Shown here: positions 49,901 through 62,273 of the stretch, piece by piece
Numbering within the stretch: the stretch's first letter is position 1
Layout of the letters: every line of letters starts with the position of its first letter
Source of the DNA: Patagioenas fasciata
Lineage: Eukaryota; Chordata; Aves; Columbiformes; Columbidae
NCBI RefSeq assembly: GCF_037038585.1
Contig: NC_092520.1
Span: 151,403,104-151,467,103, forward strand
DNA length: 64,000 nucleotides
Direction: 5' to 3'
The notes under the pieces: generated by a model
What the model was told of the DNA's origin: nothing
Database searches by the model: none
The model's input: the letters and a program-made list of their open reading frames with translations, nothing else
Made by a program: the position numbers and the translations under genes

Positions 49901-52900
49901 CTTGACAAGTTATTGCCCATGTCTGCACCAATTATAATTATTGTGTGTGTGCTTTCAGTTTATCATCCTGTGGTTCCCAGCATTTTAGTTTAAACAACCA
50001 TGAAATCTGATTATGAAGAAGGTGGCTTAAGGTAGCACATTTTACTTTTAAGTTAGTGAAAACTAAAAACAAGCATAAAACAGGTCATTGTGGCTTAGTT
50101 GGCAAGGGAGGAGGTGGTTGGACCTTGTCAGTTGCTCACTGGGTCTCCATATGCTCAATACACTCCTCTTGAAGACGTTGGGTAGATGGATCAGCCATAT
50201 TTGGGGTTTTGTGATTCAGCCTTCATTGCTACTGCATTTGTGCAGCCCCTGTGGCTAGTGGATTTTCAGTTTGGCATTGAGAATATAATCCAGAAGATGC
50301 CTTTGTCGTCATCTTTGCTTACCTGTAACATTTGTTGCTGCAAAAGTCATAGTCCACAAGCAAACCAGAATGGAAATTTTGTGGAATAATACAGCATCTG
50401 TTTATATTGTTCTTGTGGTAGTTTGATGCTTTAGGAATGCCTAGCAGTTGCTTTAATAATACTTGTTTTGAGGAGATGGAATACATTTGTGTTGGTTTCA
50501 TTTCCTTTTAAATTCCTGTATTGTCTTAATCGGAATTGTGTTTTATAACAGAAGAGATCAAGGTATCTTTCCTCCAGCCTCAACCTCATTTAATTTTCAC
50601 TCTAAAGAAGAAGCTGTTAGAAAAATAATTTTTAAAAGTAGCTATAAATAGCCATAGTGCTGGGTCTAATTAGCAGGCATAAAGCAGGAATGTGAGGCTA
50701 TGCTGTCCTCAAGTTTGTGAAATCTGAAGGATGTGTATTTAAATTGACTCTGTAGGGATAACTGAAGCTTACTCCCTTTTATGACTAATAAGAAAACATA
50801 CAACTATCTGAGCTAGCTGAACAGAATAATAAATCGTTCCCAGTTTTATGCTCACAGACCTTGCATATCCTGTAGTTTCTTGGGTGGAGCAGAAATTGAA
50901 GATGCACAGTAGCTGTGACAGATGTCAAAGGATTACAAATATGGGAAAGCCTTCCCACAGACAGACTTCTGTGTGATCAAGGCTGTGGTTTGATCCAGAC
51001 TAGAAGAAATAAAACAACCTAGGCTAGTAGATGGAATGTGTTTTAAGTTACACATAAGCTGGATCTGTTGTGCTCAGTAGCAGTTCTTGCAGAAGCCTAT
51101 GAACTAGTGTATAAAATCTCAATTAAATTTTCGGAGCCTTTGCTGTTGTAGGTATATATTATTATGTGTATGTATGTATAAAAGGCCCATCTATTGAATG
51201 TGATGGACTTAAGAGAGTCACACTGATGCCTTAAAGGCCCAGTATCTCTGTTGCACAAAGAAGACTCAAGGTAGTGTTTGCAAATCTTCATTGATGTTAT
51301 GTATATGAGCCACATGTCATACAGGTAACCGTACACTTCTGGGAGATACTGGATTACCAGCTGCTTGGAGGGTGCATGTGAACAAAGGCTTGATCTCTCT
51401 GGTTTACAATTAAGGAGGTGTCATTTTTAGTCATACCATTTGTCAAAGAACCTGTTCATTAGACAAGCAGGAGCAGAAAGAAGTCATGTCTAAATAGAGC
51501 TGTTTTTCCAGAGTGCTGTGGTATGTTTGAACTGCTGAAGAGATCTGGTGAACTGACTAGCACATGGGATGGAATGTTTTCATTCACTAAAGCATGAATA
51601 TCTACCTGAATGAGGAAATATTGCAGGGTAAACTATTAATAATACATAGGAACATCAGTTCTTCCATTAATATTCCACAGAAGCGAAGTTTATCCACAGA
51701 CACTAGGAATGCTGGTTCTTCATAAAAAAGAAAAAAAAATCAGGGAAAGAAATTATTTAGTGTAATTCTCAGAGATTGTGATGTAAAAATAATAGGCTCA
51801 ATGTTAGATTCTGTAAAGAAAAGGGCGAGTCTTGTGTTTGAAACAAGACTGTCATTAAAACAAAACCAAAACCACCTCAAACTTAGGTCAAAATATATTT
51901 CTGTAATAAAAAATTGAAATACTCCACTGTAGAGTTTTTATGCTTTTTGCTTAAAAATTTTATATTCTATACATACTCTAAAAGACATAATCCCACTGTT
52001 GTGCATCAGATAAAAGAGTAAAAACTACTGGTATTGAGAGTCAATTGAACTGGTCAATAGGTTAGCAGTCATCTTAATGTGCCCTTTTAACTCATTAATG
52101 GAGCCAAGGAATAATAACAACAAAAATGTAAGAAGTAACTTTGTAAAGAATTAGATTAATTTTATGTTGCAACAGCCAAAAGGTATACAGAAGTAGTACT
52201 TACTTTGGATGTAGCTTCTTCAAAGCCTCTGAACTTTCCTTGTAATATTTTTTTTTTGTAATATTGTACTATGGGATTGCAATAGTATAGTTGACAGAAA
52301 TAGTTTATTTACACAATGAGAAATCTTCTCATAGTAAATTTTGTTTGTGTTTTTGTTTTTTTTTTTAATGATACCATAGAAGTTTTCTCCTGCCAACTAT
52401 TTTCTGGCATGCTGTGCTTGATATTGTGTAAGTTTTTCTTCAGTTAAAATATAAATAGCCCCTAGCATTCCTTCCCAGGTGTACTGGTAGAGGGAATTGC
52501 AATTGCTTTGAATTGCTAAGGCTGTGTTTTTACGTTGGTCTAGTTAAATCTCGTCACCATTCACATAGCTACTCTTACATACAGAAAGCTGTTGTTAACC
52601 TTTATGGAAATAACTGTGAAGGTAATTTCTTTCATGAATTTTGGGATTTAGGGATAGTATCATGCAAATCTGTTCCTGTTCCCACTGGTCTCAAAGGTAG
52701 AAGAAGCATCAGTAATTTCAGCGGGAAGGGAAAACCAGGCTGTGTTTGTTGGTCTATGTGGGACTGGGTATTAGAGTTCGAATCTGGTCCCTTGCTCCTG
52801 AGGCCTGCAGAGGCTTGCTTAATTTGGGAGGAGTGGATGGATTAGATATTTAAGTTGGCAAAGGAAGAAGGGAACAGTCATGTTCAGTATGCCAACATTT

Positions 52901-54758
52901 GAGCTCCCTTCATTTCCTAAGCAGCCTTTTTTTTGCCTTTGTTTCTCTTGCCTTCAGCTTAAAGTAAATGTCAAATATTTTGAGATCTCAGTGTTCATGC
53001 TGTTGTAGAGCTATGTGGGTGTGCCCAAAGCCTCTGAAAAATGCCTTGCCTTGCCTTGCCAGCATGCTTTTTTTTTTTTGATCCAAAAATTTGAAGTTTT
53101 TTCTGACACCTCACCTTGACCTGTTCGTCATCATTGTGCACTGTAAGCTTGTCCTTCTTCTGCCTCTGAGTTGAGATTCATCACAAGACACTCAAAAAAG
53201 CCCAAGACTTTTAAAATTCAAACATCATGACATTCCTAGTTAAGTGACTACAGTGTTAACAGTTTGTCCCAGAAGAACAGTACTATAGCCTGTCTGTCTT
53301 AGTATTGGACTCTCAGTTGTTAATCAGCTGGAACATCTTAAATTTAGCAGATTACAGGCATTTTTAAGGTCTCATATGTTCTTAGTGGTCCATCTCAGTA
53401 TGACTCGACCATGGATTTAGTACAAATCTCAAACCCAGCCTCCTTTTCTGATTTGTCTTCCTCCAGCTTTGCATCCTAAGCTGTGATTTTTGGGAATAGT
53501 AATGGAGGATATTTACAGACTAGAAAATCAGGCTGAAGGAGGAGGAGACTGGGAAACGAAGGAGGCATTTGGAGTTCAGTCTGAGCAGTAGTATTAGCCT
53601 GCATCTACCTTGTGCAGCTGGGAAACAATATTCTTATTTGCATAGTAAATAGATGTGCAACGGAGATGTCATGAACTAGGTGCAGTAAAACTTAAAAATA
53701 TTTTTCTGTTCTATCATAATAGTGCTTTTTCAGATGCTAATGACTTCAGTTCATACCAGCTTCTTGAACTTGCCAAGTCCTGCATATAAACTTTGCCCAG
53801 AGGGTCACTTGCACGCTCTGGGAGACTACAATAAGAGTTTAAAATTTCAACTGCATGTTGTTTAGGCAACCAAACCCATAATTTCAGAAGGAAGTGTCTA
53901 GAACTGTGTAATAGGGAGGAGGTGGCTTCACAGAGTCTTGCGTCTTTCAGAACAATTCACATTTGGGTTAAGGCTGAGCATTCAGTTAAAGACTAAAGGT
54001 TTGGGAGGAGGAATGGGAGTAGGAAATGAGGGAAGGAATTCTGTATATGTTAAATTTGGCACAGCAAAGGAGAGTTTAACGTGGAGAGGGGTTTGTGTTT
54101 GTCATTTTAAACATGTCTGTAATGTTGTGCTGCTGGAAGAGGTGTTCTTTTTCTGTCCTGTCTGAAAGCCAAGCGTGAACTTTGAAAGAGGCTGTCTAGT
54201 GCAATGCATCTGTTCAAGAATGTGTATGAGTTTGCTGTTTAAATACAATTTGGATGCATATCCCTTCCAACTATAATGCTACATCTTTCTGTTTCTGGGC
54301 TAGCAAATTCTGGACCTCTTCTGCTTCTTTACCTGAATCTTGTGTTGGAAAAAAATGGGGCTTAAGAAAGCCCTGCAGTCCTGTTCTGTGAAACTCTCCG
54401 TATAGACCGCAGTGTTTTGCTTAAGTGCTTTTTTTTATTGAATTGTATTGTGTTTCTGCCTTGTGTCTTCACAAAAATGAAGTGTATAGCCCCTGCTATC
54501 TTTGGACTTGTAGATTCAGACTTTTTCTGTGGACCACATGAATTCTTCTGTTTTACCTACACAGGAGCATCAATAACGCTTTCTGTATTTATTTGCAATT
54601 CTTGTTTTTTGAAGGTCTTGGTACCCCTGGTTCTGCTACAACAATTTCTGATGGAGTTAACCAGACGGGGCCAGGAACCACTCAGTGCACTTGTGAACTT
54701 TGGGGTGACATATCTAGAAGACTATTCTGCAGACTATATCATTCAACAAGGAGGATGG
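34797..54758 (+). CDS. BCL2L13: BCL2-like protein 13 (Bcl-Rambo), N-terminal 201 codons; C-terminus outside window
   Basis: BCL2L13 is an atypical Bcl-2-family protein anchored in the outer mitochondrial membrane. It induces mitochondrial fragmentation and acts as a mitophagy receptor, regarded as the functional counterpart of yeast Atg32. Joined coding exons are 34797-34917, 44343-44453, 45402-45558, 48870-48939 and 54615-54758, giving 603 nt or 201 codons with matching phases and GT-AG introns. Residues 1-30 (MASTTAVPVGFHYETKYVVL then SYLGLLSQEK) include the BH4 region. The segment around 105-129 (HLGEKVSQELKEHLHKALQS) covers BH3, GWNKVLVPLVLLQQFLMEL then TRRGQEPLSAL covers BH1, and YLEDYSADYIIQQGGW matches BH2. 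The remaining exon should encode the long linker with the LC3-interacting motif and the transmembrane tail. I found no match to it before 64,000, so the gene is incomplete here. Orientation, divergent from ATP6V1E1, agrees with vertebrate gene order as I recall it. Confidence 0.95.
34918..44342 (+). other. BCL2L13: BCL2L13 intron 2
   Basis: About 9.4 kb of AT-rich sequence with no recognised exon, RNA gene or well-preserved transposable element. A few GT/AG-flanked short ORFs look like chance. Confidence 0.6.
44343..44453 (+). CDS. BCL2L13: BCL2L13 coding exon 3
   Basis: It encodes GTQQQLTAQHALEKEALEK then IKIEIEEELKHLDEEILE, a charged helical linker between BH4 and BH3. The acceptor is TTCTTTTAG|GGA after a T-rich tract. 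The donor GAAG|GTGCTC is weak. The IEEELK-LD-EI pattern is shared with mammalian BCL2L13. This exon is the least conserved of the set. Confidence 0.92.
45402..45558 (+). CDS. BCL2L13: BCL2L13 coding exon 4 (BH3 region)
   Basis: It encodes AFTTTGFDCHTSPVFSPANP, ESSIEDCLAHLGEKVSQELK and EHLHKALQSLLS. This segment is close to the mammalian protein. The acceptor follows a pure T tract (TTTTTCCAG|CAT) and the donor is AGCAA|GTGAGT. The lysine codon is split and completed by exon 5. Confidence 0.96.
46525..46815 (+). mobile_element. CR1 LINE 3'-end fragment with internal tandem duplication
   Basis: CR1 3' motifs are visible: TCAGGAAACACCTTGTTACT, GAGCACTGGCACAGGTTGCT, GAGTCTCCATCCTTAGAGGT and GACATGGTCCTGGGCAG. 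The terminal part reads TTTCCAACCTCAGCC and TTGTGATTCC. Compared with other CR1 copies an 80-bp block is present twice (46,586-46,665 and 46,666-46,745). Confidence 0.88.
46586..46745 (+). repeat. 80-bp tandem duplication within CR1
   Basis: Two head-to-tail copies of 80 bp differ at one position (GCAGAGTG at about 46,652 versus GCAGGGTG at about 46,732). The near identity implies that the duplication is younger than the CR1 insertion. Confidence 0.95.
46912..47025 (+). mobile_element. Second CR1 LINE 3'-end fragment
   Basis: CR1 3'-terminal pieces AAAGTCAGGTAGGATGAGG, GTGGAAGATGTCCTGCCCAT, AAAGGTCCCTTCTAACCC and CTTACGATTCCATGACTCTG are visible. It has the same orientation as the fragment just upstream but is a separate 3' end, so these are two insertions or a rearranged pair. 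Confidence 0.85.
48870..48939 (+). CDS. BCL2L13: BCL2L13 coding exon 5
   Basis: It completes the split lysine codon and encodes PVTYQEYRERTQETAAHASG then WNK. The acceptor is CTTCTGCAG|GCC and the donor AAG|GTACTA, ending in phase 0. PVTYQ and HASGWNK are conserved landmarks. Confidence 0.95.
48940..54614 (+). other. BCL2L13: BCL2L13 intron 5
   Basis: About 5.7 kb of AT-rich unique sequence. Simple repeats include T runs at about 49,211-49,222 and 52,355-52,367 and a (TTGCC)3 stretch at about 53,045-53,060. No additional exon is recognised. Confidence 0.6.
54615..54758 (+). CDS. BCL2L13: BCL2L13 coding exon 6 (BH1/BH2 region)
   Basis: It carries 48 codons: VLVPLVLLQQFLMELTRRG, QEPLSALVNFGVTYLEDYS and ADYIIQQGGW. 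The IIQQGGW piece is the BH2 signature. The acceptor GTTTTTTGAAG|GTC is T-rich and the donor TGG|GTAAGA is good. It ends in phase 0. Confidence 0.96.
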
Positions 54759-54904
54759 GTAAGAAGATAATGTTTAATTTTCATCTTTTGTTCAAAACTT
54801 ATTTCTAAGTGTGATACTAGTCTTCATAGGAGTGGAAGGTAAGAGGAGTTGATAGAAGTAAGCAGATGAGAGCAGGAATGCGCCCCAAAAAAGCAAACAA
54901 AAAG

Positions 54905-55115
54905 CAGGAGGTCACGACCTTATAGTTGGAAAGGGATCTTGGGCTGTCATCTATTTCACCTCTCTGCCCCAAGATAAACTAACTTTGACTGGTTCATTTC
55001 TGATGTTGACATTAAAGACCTATGTGGTTGGACTCCACAATTTCCCCAGTCTGTTCCAACTCTTTGCTTGTCTGGTTTGTTGGATTGCCCTTGGAATTGA
55101 AGAGGTCCTCAGATG
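54905..55115 (-). mobile_element. Old CR1 LINE 3'-end fragment in BCL2L13 intron 6
   Basis: The plus strand reads like the reverse complement of a diverged CR1. It shows ATAGTTGGAAAGGGATCTTG, CACCTCTCTGCCCCAAGAT, GGACTCCACAATTTCCCCAG and TCTGTTCCAACTC. It is more decayed than the 25.9-26.3 kb copy and has lost the terminal tail. The ends are approximate. Confidence 0.7.
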
Positions 55116-57671
55116 TCAAATAACTACTAGTTTTCATACACTGTGTGTTAAGATGCTACTTTGTTGCAATATGGTGAACTTTTGTTTGTATGTTCTTTGT
55201 GGTTAATATACATACAGAATGGCATTTAGAAGCATACAGCTGTAACAAAAGATACTGTGCCTGAGACTCCTCTTTTTAATATTATCTTCATACTCTGGTG
55301 ACTGCTGGAAAATGGTTTATGTTTCTTTTTTTTCTCCTCTTACATTTCAGAGGGTTTTTTACCAGATATGTAATTGGGGAGCACTTCATACAGAAGTGTC
55401 AGTAGGTGCTAATTTATTTTTATAATGAGCGATAAAATAGCTAATGCGTATTGGATTTTACAGCTATATGGGAACATGGATAGAATGAGCAATCAAGATT
55501 CCTTTGTGCTGCATTTCCTTGTGGAAATCTTCAATTCATAGTAACGAATGTTCCTGAGTCATGGCATGCTGAAAAAGTTTCATTTAAAAATACATCACAG
55601 AGACAGCTCACAGCCTGTGAGCTGGGTCTTGAAGGTAGAACTGTGTTAAAGGAGGCTGAGCTTTAGATTTCAGGGTTTGGGAAGGATGCCAGATTTGAGT
55701 GGAATTAATCTGGGATTAGTCAAATGACTCCAGCAAGTTGATTTATTCTAAAAACAAAAGCTCTTTAGGAAAACCCAGTGATTAAAAACTGTTAGTAGGA
55801 AAAATCTCATTCAGACAACTTCTCATATTTCATGACTTTACCTGATTTTTTCTTTAGGAGTAGTTTGCTCTAGAATTTCTGCACATCTGTACCTATATAA
55901 TTTCCCTTCCTGGATATCAGGGTTAATAGTTTTCAAAGCCTTTGGGAGGGATTGTTTGTCTTTAATGGGCAGAAACACTAACAGCATGCAGCCAAATGAC
56001 CCTAGGTCATTTGAGAAATGCACTAGCATTTCAAAGTCTTTTCCTCACAGAGAAGGTCCTTACTTGCAGCTTTAAGACAGAGGGATGTTAGTGCTATTTT
56101 GCTTTTCTGCCTTTTTTTTTTTTTTCCCAACGTCAGAAAAGGTTGCAGTCTGTCCTCCAGCCCTGATTTGAGGCTTGCTATAAACATACTTAATACAGTG
56201 CAAAGCCTCTGCAAACAAGCAGCTTTCCAGCATGGCCTCCAAGGGAGGGGACTGTGCTTTGTGTTTGTGTGACTGTGCATGTATGTACAGATCTGGGTAG
56301 TCGGTGTTGAATGGGCTACGAGCTTGTCTGTATACATCCAGTCAGGCATAAAATCAGACTGACATAAGCGGTACAGCAAACAAGCCACAGCTATTTTTGA
56401 AACAGCAGAAGAGGAGAGGAAAGAGACAAGGTGATGAAAATCCTTTCCAGCCAAATTAATGGAACTGCACTAACTCTTTGTGAGTTGCTCTGGGAATGGG
56501 ATTGGGGACACACTGAGTTTGTGGCTTTACTTGGAGGAAAGTAGTATATGGTTTTATTGTCATTTTTTTTTTTTCCTCTGTAATGAAAACGTAAATTTGT
56601 ACTGAGTGACGTGCTTCTTGGAATCTTCTGAATTTGTGGGATGGTGTTCTGCAGATGGCAGTGCTGGGAGCTGGGTGTACGGTGAGGGTGGGAGTGTGTG
56701 TGTTTCAGGGGAGAGCTGCCTGACAGGCTGTCAGCCATCAGGCAAGTGGTTTGCATTTTTTAAAGATAAGCATCTGCCACAGGGGCTCTGTGTGCCAGAT
56801 CAAGTTGTCAGTAATACTTTGCTAGAGCCTTGAGGTCAATGTATAAACCTGCAAGTCTGCAGCAAATTATGTTGCTGTGACAGTAAGAGGTTCGATTTTT
56901 GTGTGGTTCTGGAACAGTGTGCAGATAGGTCTTTCCTACAGCTGTTAAGAATTTACTTGAAACTAAGATACCAGAACAGCTTGTCTATTTTTTCATGGGT
57001 CAGGAGCAGAGGAGAGCTTCACAGGAATTGGCTTTTCAGGGGCAGACCAAAAAAATTCTGTAGTGTCTCTGGTGCCATCTCATCCCTTGGTACCATGTAA
57101 TTTGGGACTTTTTTTGATTTTTGGATTGAAGCCTACTTTTGCCAGGAGGGCAAAGGTAAGCAGTCAGCTGAGCCCTTCCTAGGCCCCACTGCAGATCTGT
57201 GGAGTCAGAATTTTGCAGAGCTGTGTCATCCAGTGGGACCACTTGCTGTGTCATGCTGTGCAGCCACGATGTGGTGCAGCTGGAAGAGCTCCCAAGGTTC
57301 TGCATGTGTGCAAGGCTTCAGGTTGTTTTGTGGGCGTGGGAGGCTTGTGGCTCCAGGAAAGCATCTGGTTGAGGATGGTGGACAACAGTTAACTAGAAGA
57401 AAAATTGCGAGCTCAAGGGAATAAAGCTTGATAAATTGGATAGCTGTGCTGTAGATTTCAAGAAGTTGGCATGGCTTGTAAGGAATGGGAAATTTGGGAT
57501 GCAAGAGGCAGAGTCTCTGAGATGCGAAGTCGCTTTTTGATATTTCATCCCAGTCTTGCAGAGATGTGGTGATGAAATGATTTGTTGAAACAATGAGTGT
57601 TGCCCTCCCATTCTTCCTTCGGGCACTACAATTGTAATTCAGCTAACCCTTCATGGTAGGGTGGGACTAGG

Positions 57672-57717
57672 TGGTTGGGTGGTGGGAGAATGGTTGGTTG
57701 GGTGGTGGGAAAATGGC
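57672..57717 (+). repeat. 23-bp G-rich tandem duplication
   Basis: A TGGTTGGGTGGTGGGARAA block starts at 57,672 and again at 57,695 with one difference. The plus strand has many GG and GGG runs, so quadruplex formation is possible on the transcribed RNA. Confidence 0.85.
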
Positions 57718-58337
57718 TGGCATATTTTTACATTAAAGTACATCCAGTATTTTGATACCATAATTCTGGTCATTGCGTATATGCTGTTCCCCTTCCCCTT
57801 GGTCTGTTTTACTGCTTTAGGGTGAAAGTCTTCCAAGTAGGAATGTCTGCAGTGCACTGCATATTGTGGTTGGATGCAGCTGGCAATATAAATGTGAATG
57901 AAGAGATAAAATGACTACTCCATCTAGTTTACAGTCTCTTAAATTTGCAGGTGGATGCAAGCTGAGTTTGGAAGACTGTAGGAAAGCAAGGAAACCTTGC
58001 TTTCTTCTGGAAAACCTTCCCTCTTTCACTAATTTCAATGACAGGTTTGTCTGCACCTCTTACATTTACACTGCTTGACTTAAGTTTTAGTATGATATCT
58101 CTTTCGGAGCAAAAAGCACATTTGGTATTCCAGCTTCTCTAAATAGACACGTGTGGAGACACACATTTCTTCTTTCTGACTCTGTTTTGAGCCCAAATGA
58201 TCACTCTAATGTCTTGTTCCCTTACCTTGAAACATAACTGCAAACCAATTCCCAGTCTGATTTAAGCAGTAGCTTCGTTCTTCTTTCCCAAAAGCAATGT
58301 TACAGCTCAACAAATAGCCATGCAGTGTACATGTTCT

Positions 58338-58408
58338 ACCCTCCCCTTTTCTCCTCTCCCCTCCCTCCTCCTCCTCTCCCCTCCCTTCCCTCCTCGTACC
58401 TCCCCTCC
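58338..58408. repeat. Polypyrimidine tract (CT-rich)
   Basis: About 70 bp of almost pure C/T on the plus strand with CTCCC, CTCCT and TTCCC units and only a GTA interruption. Long homopyrimidine tracts can form triplex DNA and mimic 3' splice-site tracts. Confidence 0.85.
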
Positions 58409-61400
58409 TGTTTTGCTCTGACTTCTCCAGGGCTGAGTGCTGCTGCATCAGAAGCAATTCTTGGTCTCCTGGAAAAGTGCACAGTAAGGCCAGGCACTTG
58501 GTAAGGATGTTTTTCCTCTTCATTTCCCATCCTTCCTTCCCAATAATTTATTTCTTCTCAAGCTCTGTGGATCCTGTTTTCCATGGCTGGATTTCATCTA
58601 TGTTGAAATAGTCTGGGAATGTCTATAAGGAGGAAAAAGTATAAGATTATGTGGGAGCTAGCTGCTTTTTCTGTTTTCTCGGATTCACATTCATGTTACA
58701 AGCTCATCTGCTTTCTGTTTATTTGGAAGAGGTGAAATAAGTACATGCAATCGGTGTTTATTGGTATCCAGTTAATTACCTTTCTTCCCTTGGTAAGAGG
58801 CTGGTATTCGTATTTGTGACCCGTAGCTGAAATTGTCTCTGCCATCCCAGGGTTCTTGTCTTAATGATGTTCAGATCTGGATTTGCATTTAACTAGTTAT
58901 TTGCCCATGTTGAAGAGAGTAAAAACTAAATTTGCTTGAAATACACTTAATGTTTACAGTTAATCTCAGCTTTGGAAGAGCTGTTCTCTGTTTCCAGTAT
59001 TTTGTCTCAGGCTTTTCTGCCAGTTTTGACATTTTCTTTGCTGCTGTATAATCTGTATACTAGAGTCTGTTAACAATCCGGAGGAGAAAAAGAGTAAAGA
59101 GACACTTGTCATCCTGGGGAAGCCAGGCAGTCAGTTTGCACTACTGGAGATTAAAATCTCCTCCTGCAGCAGTCCAGGTGTCTGCCTTGAGAATGACAAT
59201 GCAGAAATAGAGGCACATGCTCCGCTGGAGGAGAGTTAAGTTTAATATGGTAGAGATGCATGAAAGGGCAATCAGAGAAGTCCTAGAAAGGAGTTTTCCT
59301 TTCAAAATAATTATACTTTATGCTTTTATCGTGGACCACAGCAGTGAAACATCCACTTTTATTTGTATGTAACTTCTTTGGTACAGTAGTAGATTTTTTT
59401 TATTTTTTAGGCATTGTGGCTGAAGGAGAAGGAACTTAAATGGTCAAGGAGCAACTAGATCTCCTTTCTTTTTTCCCTTCCAACAATTTCAGATCAGTCT
59501 GTCTGAAGCAGTGGTCTCTAAATAATTGAATTTACTTCAAACTGCTAACACTGAAACCTTCAAGGCGTTGATTTGGTGCTGACTCTCTGCAGATACTAGA
59601 GGTGATATTAGAGGGCAAGGGAGGGAATGGGATCATTTCTGCAGGCTGATCCAGCCAAATCATTCCTTGAAGGGGATAAGAACAGCAGGTGCAATATCGG
59701 TGTGCTTTGATTTGGTTCACATAACTTGTTTTCCTTTTTTAATTTTATTTTTTCCTTAATAAAAAGTACAGTCCCATTTGTGGACTCTGCTCTGTTTTTC
59801 ATGGCTCCACCTATCCCAACAGCTTCACCAAGATGAATACTACTGTAAATGCCTGAGAGCTTTTTGTTACTTTTGTTGTTTTGCTTTTTAATGTACTGTT
59901 CTAGATCCGAGTGTTGCCAGCTGCCCCTTTTATAATCCGTTTCTCTGAAGGATTAGCAGGGTAGTGCTGTCAGGTCTGAAGAGGCACGGCACAGCGGGGT
60001 TGCAGACTGGGGCTCAGGGCAGACAGCAGTGAAACTGCCCCGAACCCAGCAGCCCTCTGGCAGGCACAGCCTTCGCCTGTACAACTTCACCAGTACATGG
60101 CTGCTTCGCTCTTGTGGCTAGAAATCATGTGACGAGCGCTTTCCAAGCTCTGGGGAAATCTGTTATTGCAGGAAATGTGCGTATTTCCCCAGAGGAAGAT
60201 CTCTTGGGATCCCCAGACACGGACCAGTTCATCACTCCTTGCATTTTGTTTTTCAGACACAAGATTCTAATTGCAAATGCATTTGATGGGTTCCTAGGAC
60301 TCATATTGTGGCCACAACACTGTTGGTGTGAGGAAAGTAATGATTGAACCTCATTTCTCTCTGTCATAAGTTATGTTACCAGATAAAGCCAGTACTTGCA
60401 CATAAAAAACTTCGTAGCTGTGTTGCTTGTTCTGAGTTTTTTTATCATTGTAATGATTGCTCTCCTGGAACGTTTGCATTCTGCCAGGATTTCTTTAAGG
60501 TGCGCCTTGTCTTGGGGATTTTATTTGGGTCTGTTTAGTTTCAGGGTGGAAAAAAGAGCTCAGGGAACACAGATATTTTTCCTGCAAGGTGATACACTTC
60601 TCTGACCTCAATATGGAATTTTTGCTTTCACTGGATAAAACCAAGAGCTGGGGTGCATAGGCAGCTTGCTGCGCTGTATAGCTTTTCTGGGGGCTTTTTA
60701 ACATCTTTGGAGTAGAGTTTTGTATGAGTTGCCTATTTGCATCATTCCTTTTGTGAACAGACTTAACTGTAGCCTGTCTGTTTATACTTCTTTAAGAGCT
60801 GAATCAGAGAGACCTGTCAGGCTTTTCAGAACACTTAAAACTAAACCAAACCCCAGAAGAATAACACACAGCATCCACAGCAATTAGACATAGTCAAATT
60901 GCGTGTATCTGGTGAGCTTACAGGTCTTCTCTAAGATGCAGTGAAGGTTCTGTTGGACACCTTACTGGTGATCTCTTTCCATTCATTATCTAATAACGTC
61001 TCCTTTACAGATTCACTGTGTGCTACTGTTCCCACTATTCGTATAGGAAAAAAAGTTACTTTTGGAATTTTGATTTGAGGATCTGTTTCCACCAGAATCA
61101 GGTTTACATAAACCAGGCTGAAAGTATTATACTGGTAAATAAGAATATTCGTTTTCTTACATGTCCTTAAAGTTTTTGCTGTTAAGCAAAAATAACAACT
61201 ATGGTTAGTATGTCAGCTTGTTTGTATGCAATTAATAACAGACCTATTACAAAACTATGAAAAATAGCACAGTCATCATGAGAGTCAGTTTCCAAGTCTT
61301 TTTATTTTTCTGTCTTTAAATCATAATTGAAACTCAGCAGGTGTTTTTAAGTAGCAACTTCCTACTATATGCTAAAGGTTGGTAGTGTGTTGAATCCACT

Positions 61401-62273
61401 CCTGAGAGTGATTTTCAGCAAAGTTCAGATTACTGACACTTAGAGGACCACAGCTGGATCTAAACTGATAGGTTCTACTCATTGGAGGAACTTTCAGTTA
61501 TTCTTTTCATTATTTTGTTACCAGTTTACAGTTGTTTAGTGTAGCTCACCCTGTAACATAACAGCCATAATTGATCCTGAGGGCTAGTCTAGCACATTTG
61601 TTAACAGTGCTTTCTGTCACTTGTCATACAGTCTTGTGGAAAATTTCTACCAGTCAAAGCCCATAGGTTGAGGACAGTGATTGACTTCCGGAGCTCCTTG
61701 TTGAGGTCTGCAAATGCCACCTTGACAGAATTGAGTTGGTTTTCTCTTCAAGACTGCATCACGTGCTGTGAACCATCCTTGTTGTGTTCTAGCCAAAAGG
61801 GAGAACCCTCCACTTCTCCTTCTCATCATAACTTGTGCCAACTTTTCTATCAAGTGGCTGTGGTTGGGATCAGGAGTGAGTGGCTGGGTGCTGTGCTGAG
61901 GGACTTACTCCTGCTTCTCTAGACATACATGACATGGTTCTGGAAATATGCTGGATCAAGAAGAGCATTCTGTGTTTGCAAGTCTCTCATCTCAAATTTG
62001 AAAAAGAGGAACTCTGATTTTTCTGGTCTGGAGCAGTGGACTATCTGTTTACAATAAATAAAGCAGATAAAGGAATGCTTGCATGCATTCCGTATTTACC
62101 ATCAAATCTAAAGAGTAGGGCTTATATAAGGCCTCAGGCTATTAAAAAACCTTCCACATGTTCTAGCCTGGCCTGAATTAATCTGTCTGTGGGAGCTTTG
62201 CTTCTGGGTCACATCTGTAGATGAATCGAGAGAATTGTCCTAGATGTCATTCAGTTTTTACTGCAGCTGCTTT

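Noticed and set aside
56391-58530. Several 60-120 aa ORFs in BCL2L13 intron 6 examined as the missing terminal exon
   Set aside because: None has the acidic linker, repeated Ser/Pro segments or hydrophobic C-terminal anchor expected, and none sits behind a suitable phase 0 acceptor.
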